This document shows, one piece after another, positions 25,665 through 33,363 of a stretch of DNA of 55,995 bases (position 1 is the stretch's first letter; each line of letters opens with the position of its first letter). The position numbers and the translations under genes were made by a program. The DNA comes from JBOFCO01 sp051646105. Its GTDB lineage: Bacteria > Pseudomonadota > Alphaproteobacteria > Rhodobacterales > Rhodobacteraceae. Under the pieces are notes generated by a model, which was not told the DNA's origin, did no database searches, and worked only from the letters and a program-made list of their open reading frames with translations. The stretch covers positions 1 through 55,995 of the forward strand of contig JBOFCO010000187.1 in NCBI GenBank assembly GCA_051646105.1, written 5' to 3'.

Positions 25665-26270
25665 ATGTCCTGGAACGACGAGCGCGTCGAGACGCTCAAA
25701 CGCATGTGGTCCGAAGGCCAGTCAGCCAGCCAGATCGCCAAGGAACTGGGCGGCGTCACCCGCAATGCGGTGATCGGCAAGGTTCACCGGCTTGGTCTTT
25801 CGAACCGGACCGGTGCGCCGGTGAAACCCGAACCAAAGCCCGGCAAGGCCGAAGCGGCCGAAACAGCACCGGCGCGCGAAACCGCACCAAAGCCTGCACC
25901 CGCCCAGACCACTGCGGCACGGCCGGAACCTGTGCGCGAAGCGCGGCCCGCACCACAGCCCGCAGCGGCGGTCCAGCCGATTCCGCAACGCAAGGCGGTC
26001 ATTCCCGCTGGCCAGCCGTTGCCGCCGCAACCATCGGCCAACGAGATCAGCCCCGAGGCGCTGGCATCCGTGCGCGAGGTGGAAAAGAAGGCCCGTAAGC
26101 TGACCCTGATGGAACTGACCGAACGCACCTGCAAATGGCCGATCGGCGATCCTGCGACCGAGGATTTCTGGTTCTGCGGCCTGTCCACCCAGCAGGGAAA
26201 ACCCTATTGCGAGGCGCATGTCGGCGTGGCGTTCCAACCGATGTCATCCCGGCGCGACCGGCGGCGGTAG
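25665..26270 (+). CDS. gcrA: GcrA cell-cycle regulator
   Basis: Alphaproteobacterial transcription factor that works with sigma-70 RNA polymerase at promoters with CcrM-methylated GANTC sites. Residues 1-45 carry the DNA-binding helix bundle MSWNDERVETLKRMWSEG...AKELGGVTRNAVIGKVHRLGL (GcrA signature; ellipsis marks omitted residues). A long Ala/Pro/Glu/Lys low-complexity linker follows (about 50-125). The C-terminal conserved block has RTCKWPIGDP, FWFCGL and GKPYCEAHVGVA, the polymerase-contacting region with three conserved Cys. It has 201 residues. The CAACCGGAGTTCGCC leader gives GGAG seven bases before ATG. Confidence 0.95.
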   Translation: MSWNDERVETLKRMWSEGQSASQIAKELGGVTRNAVIGKVHRLGLSNRTGAPVKPEPKPGKAEAAETAPARETAPKPAPAQTTAARPEPVREARPAPQPAAAVQPIPQRKAVIPAGQPLPPQPSANEISPEALASVREVEKKARKLTLMELTERTCKWPIGDPATEDFWFCGLSTQQGKPYCEAHVGVAFQPMSSRRDRRR

Positions 26271-26395
26271 GGTTCACTTGCCCGTCGGGCGCCGATAGAC
26301 GCGCCTGCTATTTCGGCTGACCTGCGGTGGCCTGTCGGCAAGATTGGCATTGAAATACTGTCGGCATAGCCTTTGCCCCGGAAATGGAGACTTCC

Positions 26396-27322
26396 ATGCC
26401 CGCGATCATCAGGGTCCAACACCTGTCCAAAACCTATGCCAGCGGCACCGTTGCCCTGTCTGGCGTGACGCTTGACATCGAAAACGGTGAAATTCTTGCC
26501 CTGCTCGGGCCGAACGGCGCGGGCAAGACCACCTTCATCTCGATCCTTTGCGGGCTGGTCACGCCCACCGGCGGCCAGGCCAGTGTCGGCGGCCATGACA
26601 TCGTGCGGGACTACCGCATTGCGCGGCAGATGATCGGGTTGGTTCCGCAGGAAATCGCTGTTGAGCCGTTCGAGCGTGTGATGAACACCGTCCGCTTTTC
26701 GCGCGGATTGCATGGAAAAAAGCCCGATGATGCACATCTGGAGCGGGTGCTGAAATCGCTTGCGCTTTGGGACAAGCGGGATTCACGGCTGAACGAGCTT
26801 TCGGGCGGCATGAAGCGGCGTGTGCTGATCGCCAAGGCGCTGTCACATGAACCGAAGGTACTGTTCCTTGACGAACCGACGGCGGGCGTCGACGTGGCCC
26901 TGCGCCGGGAAATGTGGGCGGTGGTCCGCGATCTGCGGGCGTCAGGTGTGACGATCATCCTGACGACGCACTATCTTGAGGAAGCCGAGGAAATGGCCGA
27001 CCGCATCGGCATCATCGACAAGGGCCGCCTGCTGCTGGTCGAGGACAAGGCGAAGCTGATGCGGGAATTCGGGCGCAAGCGGCTGACGCTGGAACTGGCG
27101 GAACCGCTGACCGGGCTGCCGGAAACGCTGGCGGATCACGGACTGATGTTGTCGGAAGACGGCCTGCGCGTGCGTTACGACTATGACACCCGCGCCGACC
27201 GCAGCGGAATCGCCCGGCTGCTGGCCGGATTTGCCGAAGCGGGGATCGGTGTCCGCGATCTGGAGACGGAAGAGAGCAGCCTTGAAGAGGTCTTCCTGAG
27301 GCTGGTGGAGGACGCGGCGTGA
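26396..27322 (+). CDS. ABC transporter ATP-binding protein (YadG-like)
   Basis: ATPase of an ABC-2-type exporter, 308 residues. Walker A GPNGAGKTT, signature LSGGMKRR, Walker B VLFLDEPTAGVD and the switch His in LTTHYLEEAEEM are all present. The C-terminal 90 residues (from about 215) are the DUF4162-like extension of YadG/NodI-type ATPases. An upstream in-frame ATG at 26384 overlaps the GGAGA ribosome-binding site of the ATG at 26396, so the latter is chosen. It overlaps the permease gene by GTGA. Substrate unknown. Confidence 0.9.
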   Translation: MPAIIRVQHLSKTYASGTVALSGVTLDIENGEILALLGPNGAGKTTFISILCGLVTPTGGQASVGGHDIVRDYRIARQMIGLVPQEIAVEPFERVMNTVRFSRGLHGKKPDDAHLERVLKSLALWDKRDSRLNELSGGMKRRVLIAKALSHEPKVLFLDEPTAGVDVALRREMWAVVRDLRASGVTIILTTHYLEEAEEMADRIGIIDKGRLLLVEDKAKLMREFGRKRLTLELAEPLTGLPETLADHGLMLSEDGLRVRYDYDTRADRSGIARLLAGFAEAGIGVRDLETEESSLEEVFLRLVEDAA

Positions 27323-28080
27323 ACTGGCGGGCGGTCAAGACGATCTTCGATCATGAAATGGCGCGCTTCTGGCGGACACCGTGGGAATCGCTGGCCTCTC
27401 CTGTCGTCTCGACCGTGCTTTATTTCGTCGTCTTCGGTGCGGCCATCGGCGGGCGCATACAGGATGTCGAGGGCGTTTCCTACGGGGCGTTCATCGTGCC
27501 CGGTCTGATCATGTTGACCGTGTTGCAGCAGTCGATTTCCAACGCGTCCTTCGGGATCTTCTTTCCGAAATTCGTCGGCACGATGTATGAGCTTCTGTCA
27601 GCGCCGGTCTCGTTCATCGAGGTGGTCATAGGCTATGTCGGCGCGGCTGCGCTGAAATCCGTGATCATCGCGCTGGTGACATATCTGACGGCGCTCTTCT
27701 TCGTGGACATCCCCATTGTCCATCCGTTCTGGGCAATCGGCTTCCTGATCCTGACGGCTGTCAGCTTTTCGCTTTTCGGATTCCTGATGGGGATATGGGC
27801 AAAGGACTGGCAGCAGCTGCAATTCATCCCGCTGATGGTGATCACGCCTTTGGTGTTTCTGGGCGGGGCGTTCTATTCGGCCTCCATGCTGCCGCCGTTC
27901 TGGCAAACGCTCGCGCATTTCAACCCGGTGCTTTACCTGATTTCGGGCTTTCGCTGGTCATTCTTTGGTCTGGCCGATGTGCCGGTCGGCATCTCGCTTC
28001 TGGCCGTAGCCCTGTTTCTTCTGGCCGGAATCGCCGCCGTCTGGATGATTTTCCGAACCGGCTGGCGGCTCAAGGAATAG
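27319..28080 (+). CDS. ABC-2 type permease (YadH-like)
   Basis: Membrane subunit paired with the preceding ATPase, 253 residues, six hydrophobic segments. It starts with GTG overlapping the ATPase stop (GTGA). The ABC-2 signature PLVFLGGAFYSASMLPPFWQ (C-terminal third) and the N-terminal amphipathic segment FDHEMARFWRTPWESLASPV are typical of YadH. Together the two genes form a two-component exporter whose cargo is unknown; no biosynthetic cluster adjoins them. Confidence 0.9.
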   Translation: MNWRAVKTIFDHEMARFWRTPWESLASPVVSTVLYFVVFGAAIGGRIQDVEGVSYGAFIVPGLIMLTVLQQSISNASFGIFFPKFVGTMYELLSAPVSFIEVVIGYVGAAALKSVIIALVTYLTALFFVDIPIVHPFWAIGFLILTAVSFSLFGFLMGIWAKDWQQLQFIPLMVITPLVFLGGAFYSASMLPPFWQTLAHFNPVLYLISGFRWSFFGLADVPVGISLLAVALFLLAGIAAVWMIFRTGWRLKE

Positions 28081-28466
28081 CGGCCTGGCTCGAACCGCCA
28101 GCGCTGGTCCTCGCCCTTCAGGGCGGCCGTCAATACGCCGCCACCCACGAACCACGCCCCGCCCACAATGATGCCGGAAAACGTCGTGAAAAGGTTTGGC
28201 GGCTACAGGGCGGCGCCCAGTTCCCACAGCGTCACGAGGATGACAAAGGCACCGATAGCAATGAAGGCCAGCCGGGCCCCATGGCCAAGGGGCGCGCGAT
28301 CAGCAGTGGGCCGTCTTCCATTCCCCGGCCCTTGCTGTTCCGCGTTGTTCGGGGTGCTTGTATGACAAGGCCTGCATCATGCCCACGTGGCAGGCTGAAC
28401 GCCGAAAACGGCAATCCTGTGACCGCCCCCTACACGCGACAGATTTTCCGCGCTATACGAACGCCC
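28081..28466. other. Gap between yadH-like permease and rimO, possibly with a decayed small membrane gene
   Basis: No intact gene is supported in these 386 bases. On the minus strand one frame encodes a hydrophobic run IAIGAFVILVTLWELGAAL (28206-28262), an amber TAG at 28203-28205, then a second hydrophobic run IIVGGAWFVGGGVLTAAL in the same frame. That is the look of a two-helix membrane protein interrupted by a stop, with no ATG/GTG/TTG upstream of the first run before the next stop at 28377-28379. It could equally be chance GC-rich open frame. The last 100 bases before rimO should hold its promoter. Confidence 0.35.
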
Positions 28467-29861
28467 ATGTCGCAGAACCCGCCCAGCCTTCGCCCGGACC
28501 TTGCGCCCCGCGCCACGTTTTCGGAACCCGCCCGCCCCGGCCAGCCGACAATCGGCATGGTTTCCCTCGGCTGCCCCAAGGCGCTGGTGGACAGCGAGCG
28601 CATCCTGACGCGTCTGCGTGCCGAAGGTTATGCGATCAGCCCCGACTATCAGGGCGCGGATGCGGTGATTGTGAATACCTGCGGCTTTCTGGACAGCGCC
28701 AAGGCTGAAAGCCTTGATGCCATCGGCGAGGCGCTGCGCGAAAATGGTCGGGTGATCGTGACCGGCTGCCTGGGGGCAGAGCCGGATTACATCACCGGCG
28801 CGCATCCGAAGGTTCTGGCGGTGACCGGCCCGCATCAATACGAACAGGTTCTGGATGCCGTGCATGGCGCGGTGCCACCCGCCCCCGATCCTTTCATCGA
28901 CCTGCTGCCAACGACCGGCGTGTCGCTGACGCCAAGGCATTATTCCTATCTAAAGATTTCAGAGGGTTGCAACCACAAGTGCAGGTTCTGCATCATCCCG
29001 GATATGCGGGGAAAACTGGTCAGCCGCCCCGCCCATGCCGTACTGCGCGAGGCCGAAAAGCTGGTGGAGGCCGGAGTGAAGGAGCTGCTGGTCATCAGTC
29101 AGGATACGTCGGCCTATGGGGTCGACCGCAAGCATGATCTCTCGCCCTGGAAAGGTGGCGAGGTGCGCGCGCACATCACCGATCTGGCGCGCGAACTGGG
29201 GCGTCTGGGTGCGGGGCGCGATCTTTGGGTACGGCTGCACTATGTCTACCCCTACCCGCATGTGCGCGACCTGATCCCGCTGATGGCCGACGGTCTGGTG
29301 CTTCCCTATCTGGATATCCCCTTTCAGCACGCCCACCCCGATGTGCTGAAGCGCATGGCCCGCCCGGCAGCGGCGACCAAGACACTGGATGAAATCGCTG
29401 CCTGGCGCGCGGCCTGCCCGGACATCGTGCTGCGGTCGACCTTTATCGTCGGTTATCCCGGCGAGACGGACGAAGAATTCCAGACGCTGCTCGACTGGAT
29501 GGACGAAGCGCAACTGGATCGGGTGGGCTGCTTTCAGTACGAAAACGTCAAGGGCGCGCGGTCAAACGACCTGCCGGATCATGTGCCCGATGAGGTGAAG
29601 CAGGACCGCTGGGAACGCTTCATGGAAAAGGCGCAGGAGATTTCGGAATCCAAGCTTGAAGCGAAGATCGGCACACGGATGCAGGTCATCGTGGATACCG
29701 TGGATTCCGAAGGCGCGACCTGCCGCACAAAGGCAGATGCGCCGGAAATCGATGGCAACCTGTTCATCGACGAGCGGTTCGAAGGGCTTGTGCCGGGCGA
29801 TATGGCCTGGGTAACGGTCGAAGACGCCAGCGAATACGATCTTTGGGGGCGGCTGGACTGA
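28467..29861 (+). CDS. rimO: Ribosomal protein S12 methylthiotransferase RimO
   Basis: Radical-SAM enzyme adding a methylthio group to the conserved Asp of ribosomal protein S12. It has 464 residues in the order: UPF0004 domain with Cys ligands (SLGCPKALVDSE, NTCGFLDSAK, VTGCLGAEPDY), radical SAM CxxxCxxC in GCNHKCRFCIIPDMRG, and a C-terminal TRAM domain (from about 395, IGTRMQVIVDTVDSEG). The frame is open far upstream, but the ATG at 28467 gives the family start before IGMVSLGCPK. It is monocistronic and followed by a hairpin. Confidence 0.95.
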   Translation: MSQNPPSLRPDLAPRATFSEPARPGQPTIGMVSLGCPKALVDSERILTRLRAEGYAISPDYQGADAVIVNTCGFLDSAKAESLDAIGEALRENGRVIVTGCLGAEPDYITGAHPKVLAVTGPHQYEQVLDAVHGAVPPAPDPFIDLLPTTGVSLTPRHYSYLKISEGCNHKCRFCIIPDMRGKLVSRPAHAVLREAEKLVEAGVKELLVISQDTSAYGVDRKHDLSPWKGGEVRAHITDLARELGRLGAGRDLWVRLHYVYPYPHVRDLIPLMADGLVLPYLDIPFQHAHPDVLKRMARPAAATKTLDEIAAWRAACPDIVLRSTFIVGYPGETDEEFQTLLDWMDEAQLDRVGCFQYENVKGARSNDLPDHVPDEVKQDRWERFMEKAQEISESKLEAKIGTRMQVIVDTVDSEGATCRTKADAPEIDGNLFIDERFEGLVPGDMAWVTVEDASEYDLWGRLD

Positions 29862-29913
29862 TGGTTCCTGCGCCTCTCATATAACACGCCTCAAGCAATC
29901 ACGGCGCCAAGAC

Positions 29914-29934
29914 GGCTCTGCGCTGGTCAGAGCC
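29914..29934 (+). terminator. Hairpin downstream of rimO
   Basis: GGCTCTG-CGCTGGT-CAGAGCC is a perfect 7-base stem, 53 bases after the rimO stop, between convergent transcripts. There is no T-tract, so termination strength is doubtful. Confidence 0.45.
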
Positions 29935-29992
29935 TCACGTCATCAGAGATCGACCGACCTCTGAGAAACCCGTTGGCACGCCGTCCAAAAAC

Positions 29993-30148
29993 TCAGGATT
30001 GTGATAAAAGACCGAATACCGCGATCAAGGCGAAGGGTATTGCTGCCAAGTAATACTCCCTGCGAAGAACTTTCAGCGAGACGAGTGTCGCGATGGCCAT
30101 CGCGACAAGGAGAGGAATAACTGTCAGCAAAATTTCGGTCAACGACAT
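29993..30148 (-). CDS. Small two-helix membrane protein, 51 residues
   Basis: A 51-residue open frame starts with ATG at 30148, preceded by GGAGTGGGTG. It reads MSLTEILLTVIPLLVAMAIA, a short basic turn TLVSLKVLRREYY, then a second hydrophobic stretch LAAIPFALIAVFGLLSQS. Two TM helices joined by a positively charged loop, with a tidy ATG and ribosome-binding site, make a real small gene more likely than chance. It lies alone in an AT-richer, gene-poor stretch. I recognise no family; small holins, toxins or transporter modulators share this shape, but nothing supports one of these. Confidence 0.6.
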   Translation of the reverse strand: MSLTEILLTVIPLLVAMAIATLVSLKVLRREYYLAAIPFALIAVFGLLSQS

Positions 30149-30661
30149 CACCCACTCCACATGAAAGACCTGGCAAGCCGAAACTCTGCCGAGTTACAGC
30201 CTTGTGTCCATCAAAATCCTGAAGTTCAGCAGATAAAGACGTCAATTCGTCATGCTCGGCATTGTGGTACCCAGATCGCCCCAGAGACAGGTCTGGCGAA
30301 TCCCGCATGGCTTTTGATGTGCGTGAGCAGGTGTGATGTCTTTAACCGCACTGCTTTGCTCGAAGCAACTGTGCCTTGGGCTGCGCCTGCGCTGCTGTGC
30401 TCGAAGCCCCTGGCAATGATTGATCGAATTTCCGCGGTCACGGCCATTTCATGCCGATGCGCTGCGCTAGCCTGATACCTGGTCCCGCTAGACCAACACC
30501 CGATCATCATACAGCGACGGTCAGGTTGCCAGTTTGGTATAGGGGTAATCGACTGATTCACGTTTCGTAGCAAACCTGGCGCAGATGCCATGGGATCAGC
30601 CAGTCTGCAAACTGCGGGAGGTCGTGTCAGCCGCCTGTTTTTACAGCAGGATCCCGTTCAG
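30149..30661. other. Gene-poor, AT-richer region
   Basis: No gene can be supported in these 513 bases. Open frames on both strands (about 100-113 codons, e.g. minus 30250-30591) lack recognisable motifs and show none of the strong third-position GC of neighbours. TGCTCGAAGC occurs twice (about 30356 and 30399). The stretch may be a decayed gene or a remnant of an inserted element. Confidence 0.5.
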
Positions 30662-30841
30662 TCAGAGCTCTGCCGCAGTCGCCTGCGCGTCGAGTGAGGC
30701 GTCGGAAATCCGGTCATCGCCGCCCAGAACGGTTGCCGCGATGGAAAAGGCCAACGAGAAGATACCGACGCTGAGCACCAGCCAGTCGACGACAGCGCCG
30801 ATACGGCCTTCCTTCGGTGCGGCTTCTGCAAGAGCTGACAT
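30662..30841 (-). CDS. Small single-helix protein, Flp-pilin-like
   Basis: A 59-residue protein starts with ATG at 30841 after GTCGGAGGGTCAG, a strong ribosome-binding site. A short charged N-terminus (MSALAEAAPKEGR) is followed by IGAVVDWLVLSVGIFSLAF, one hydrophobic helix, and an acidic Ala-rich tail. The GAVxxDWxVL segment resembles the hydrophobic start of the small Flp/Tad pilin-like proteins of Rhodobacterales (GAVTVDWVVLTA), with the Asp where pilins carry Glu/Asp. There are no tad/cpa genes nearby and no clear prepilin cleavage Gly context apart from G16. An orphan pilin-like or simply a small membrane protein are both possible. Confidence 0.65.
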   Translation of the reverse strand: MSALAEAAPKEGRIGAVVDWLVLSVGIFSLAFSIAATVLGGDDRISDASLDAQATAAEL

Positions 30842-31024
30842 CTGACCCTCCGACACACATCCGCCGGAACCGGCGGTCGATCTGTTTGCCCGGCACTGGA
30901 TGGTTCCGGGAATGCTGTTAATCTCGGTTACGATTGCGGCTGAAAGGCGGCCCACGCGCGGCGAAGGCAGGACCGTTCGGGGGTTGTTTGATGACGCGCG
31001 AATGCAGAAAGTGGCGGTTTTTCC

Positions 31025-31744
31025 ATGAGTGTTAACAGGGCATTTGGCGAACCCCTGCCCGGCTGGGTTGCACCACGCAGACCGGATGCGGTGGAAATCC
31101 GGGGCCGTCACGTGGCTCTGCAACGGCTTGATCCCGCGCGGCACGGCGCTGAGCTGTGGGCCGCCTATGACGGATTTCCCGAAATCTGGGACTACATGCC
31201 GGTGGGTCCCTTTGCGGATCGCGCCGCATTCGATCTGTGGCTGACAGGGGCTGCCGCAAGCAACGACCCCCTGTTCTACGTCATATGCGATATCGAAAGC
31301 GGTCGTGCGGTTGGCGTGCAAAGCTTCCTGCGGATCACCCCGGATGTCGGCACGATCGAACTGGGGTTCATTGCGCTGTCCCGCGCCCTGCAACGCACAC
31401 CCTCCGCCACCGAAGCGTTCTTCCTGATGATGGACTGGGCTTTTGCCACGGGTTACCGGCGTTTCGAATGGAAATGCGATGCACTGAACCTGCCGTCCCG
31501 TCGCGCGGCGCAGCGGCTGGGGCTAAGCTACGAAGGCACCTTCCGTCAGGCGACGATCTACAAGGGCCGCAACCGCGACACCGCATGGTTCGCCGCCATC
31601 GACAAGGACTGGCCCGCCCTGTGCGCCGTCTTCGGCAGGTGGCTCGCCCCCGCGAATTTCGATGCGAAAGGGCGACAGCGGGAAAGCCTCGCGATGCTGA
31701 CCGCGCCGCTGCTGCTGATGCGCGACCCCTTAGTTGCAGGCTGA
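31025..31744 (+). CDS. GNAT-family N-acetyltransferase (RimJ/RimL type)
   Basis: Acetyl-CoA-dependent transferase, 239 residues. The RimJ/L-type fold is visible from about residue 25 to 200: VEIRGRHVALQRLD, the FYVICDIESGRAVGVQSFLRI strand pair (in part), IELGFIAL, and the C-terminal YRRFEWKCDALNLPSRRAAQRLGLSYEG, which is the acetyl-CoA-binding hallmark of this subfamily. Acceptor unknown. It is divergent from the small Flp-like gene (183 bases apart). Confidence 0.88.
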   Translation: MSVNRAFGEPLPGWVAPRRPDAVEIRGRHVALQRLDPARHGAELWAAYDGFPEIWDYMPVGPFADRAAFDLWLTGAAASNDPLFYVICDIESGRAVGVQSFLRITPDVGTIELGFIALSRALQRTPSATEAFFLMMDWAFATGYRRFEWKCDALNLPSRRAAQRLGLSYEGTFRQATIYKGRNRDTAWFAAIDKDWPALCAVFGRWLAPANFDAKGRQRESLAMLTAPLLLMRDPLVAG

Positions 31745-31789
31745 TCCCATTGTGATGAAAATCCGACGCAGCCGCCGCCGTCGTGGCAT

Positions 31790-32503
31790 CTATAATCCCG
31801 GACTGGCGTCCAGCCGCGCATTGACCATCCCGGTCAGCCGATCCCGCGCCTGTTCATCAATTGCAGAGCGGGCCGTTCCGGCAAGTGCGGCGGCCGCCTC
31901 CTCCAGCGGGCGGTCGTGACTGCTGCGGGCAAGGCCGCGCAGAAAGCGCGCGGCATAGCCCAGTGTCGGCTCGTCCCGGCTGTGCGCCAGGATTTCGGCC
32001 ACATGGGTCAGGTCGTCACGCAGGGCGATACGGTCGGGAACCACGGGTTCGGCCCGCTGGACCGGCTGGCGGGCAGTGCCATCCCCGGCAAAACACCCCA
32101 GGATCGCCCTCTGGAACGCCATCAGGCTTTCCACCGGCTTCGGCAGGAACCCATCCGCCCCGGCATGCAACGACAGGGATGCCCCTGCCGGATCGCCGCT
32201 TGTGCCAAGGATCACCGGCATGCGCGGCACAGCCTGCGCAAGTTCGCGGATCAGGTCCTCCCCCGAACCGTCGGGAAGCCCAAGATCGATGATCACCACG
32301 CCGGGGCGATAGGTCTGCAAGTGTCGCCGGGCAGAGCGCAGGCAATCCGCACGCCGGATACGGGCGCCTGACCTTAGGCACAGAAGCCGCAGTGCTTCGC
32401 AGGCATAGCGGCTGTCCTCGACCACAAGGATTGTCATGCCAAGAAGCGGTCGGTCGGCGGTGGGCCGGGCGAGGGCAGGGAAACTTTCATTCGTATCGGG
32501 CAT
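31790..32503 (-). CDS. Receiver-domain response regulator without a known output domain
   Basis: The 237-residue protein has an N-terminal receiver (residues about 22-140): acidic pair in ILVVEDSRYA, phospho-acceptor Asp in GVVIIDLGLPDGSG, Thr/Ser in LGTSGDPAG and Lys in GFLPKPVESL. The C-terminal 95 residues (LRDDLTHVAEILAHS...ARFLRGLARSSHD, omitted middle) are helical with no DNA-binding or enzymatic motif. No histidine kinase is adjacent. The C-terminal part could be a dimer or partner-binding helical bundle. Confidence 0.82.
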   Translation of the reverse strand: MPDTNESFPALARPTADRPLLGMTILVVEDSRYACEALRLLCLRSGARIRRADCLRSARRHLQTYRPGVVIIDLGLPDGSGEDLIRELAQAVPRMPVILGTSGDPAGASLSLHAGADGFLPKPVESLMAFQRAILGCFAGDGTARQPVQRAEPVVPDRIALRDDLTHVAEILAHSRDEPTLGYAARFLRGLARSSHDRPLEEAAAALAGTARSAIDEQARDRLTGMVNARLDASPGL

Positions 32504-32674
32504 GGTATCCCCCGGCTGAAGTGGCGACGATGTTGTGAGTCGGGATTAACCACCGGATTGCCTAACGTCCGGTAAATACCCGTGGGCGGCGATGTCTCTG
32601 CGTCCATCCGCCCCTTGCGGGCCATACCCGCCTGCCGCATATGGGCATCGGCCCACACGAAAAGGATATTCGCC

Positions 32675-33079
32675 ATGATTGGTCGTCTGAACCATGTCGC
32701 CATTGCCGTTCCCGATCTGGAAGCAGCAGCCGCGCAGTATCGCAACACGCTGGGCGCCAAGGTCGGTGCGCCACAGGACGAACCCGATCATGGGGTCACC
32801 GTCATCTTCATCGAACTGCCGAACACCAAGATCGAACTTCTTTACCCCCTCGGCGACGGGTCCCCGATTCTTGGTTTTCTTGAAAAGAACCCGGCTGGCG
32901 GCATCCACCATATTTGTTACGAAGTGGATGACATCCTCGCCGCACGCGACAGGCTGAAGGCCGCAGGGGCCCGCGTTCTGGGCAGCGGGGAACCAAAGAT
33001 CGGCGCACATGGCAAGCCGGTACTGTTCCTGCACCCCAAGGACTTCAACGGCTGTCTTGTCGAACTGGAACAGATATGA
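32675..33079 (+). CDS. mce: Methylmalonyl-CoA epimerase
   Basis: Interconverts (2R)- and (2S)-methylmalonyl-CoA in propionate and ethylmalonyl-CoA metabolism. It has 134 residues with the VOC fold and metal ligands in MIGRLNHVAIAV (His7), GGIHHICYEVDD (His) and CLVELEQI (Glu). The ATG at 32675 is the family start with AAAAGGATATTCGCC before it; an in-frame ATG at 32582 is rejected. Its four-base overlap with the DUF1467 gene is a constant Rhodobacterales arrangement. Confidence 0.95.
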   Translation: MIGRLNHVAIAVPDLEAAAAQYRNTLGAKVGAPQDEPDHGVTVIFIELPNTKIELLYPLGDGSPILGFLEKNPAGGIHHICYEVDDILAARDRLKAAGARVLGSGEPKIGAHGKPVLFLHPKDFNGCLVELEQI

Positions 33080-33363
33080 GCATCACCGCCGCCATCGTCC
33101 TTTATGCTGTCTGCTGGTTCATGACCTTTTTCATCGTCCTGCCGCTGCGCCTGGTGTCGCAGGGCGATGTCGGAAAGGTAGAGCCGGGCACACCCGCGGG
33201 CGCCCCCGCCGGCAATGTCGTGCGCCGCAAGGCGCTGATCACGACCATCGCGGGCACGCTGATCTGGGCGGCAATCGCCGCCGTGATCCTGTCGGGTCGG
33301 ATCAGCGTACGCGACATCGACATGTTCGACCGGATGGGAAGTGGCGCGGCTGCTGAACCCTAA
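33076..33363 (+). CDS. DUF1467 family small membrane protein
   Basis: The 95-residue protein has two TM helices (about 5-27 and 55-72) separated by a Gly/Pro-rich loop; VLYAVCWFMTFFIVLPLRL and the SQGDVGKVEPGTPAGAPA loop are DUF1467 signatures. It is coupled by ATGA to mce, as in other alphaproteobacteria. Function unknown. Its stop overlaps the end of the convergent EI24 gene by four bases. Confidence 0.9.
   Translation: MSITAAIVLYAVCWFMTFFIVLPLRLVSQGDVGKVEPGTPAGAPAGNVVRRKALITTIAGTLIWAAIAAVILSGRISVRDIDMFDRMGSGAAAEP

Noticed and set aside
27795..28466. Upstream extension of the rimO frame by 224 codons
   Set aside because: It overlaps the ABC permease in another frame and lacks RimO similarity; RimO begins at 28467.
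29943..30591. Minus-strand frames of 121 and 113 codons
   Set aside because: No motifs or ribosome-binding site; one overlaps the better-supported 51-residue gene in another frame.
30662..31393. Minus-strand frame of 243 codons ending with the small Flp-like gene
   Set aside because: The upstream part is antisense to the GNAT gene; only the last 59 codons have a ribosome-binding site and plausible protein character.
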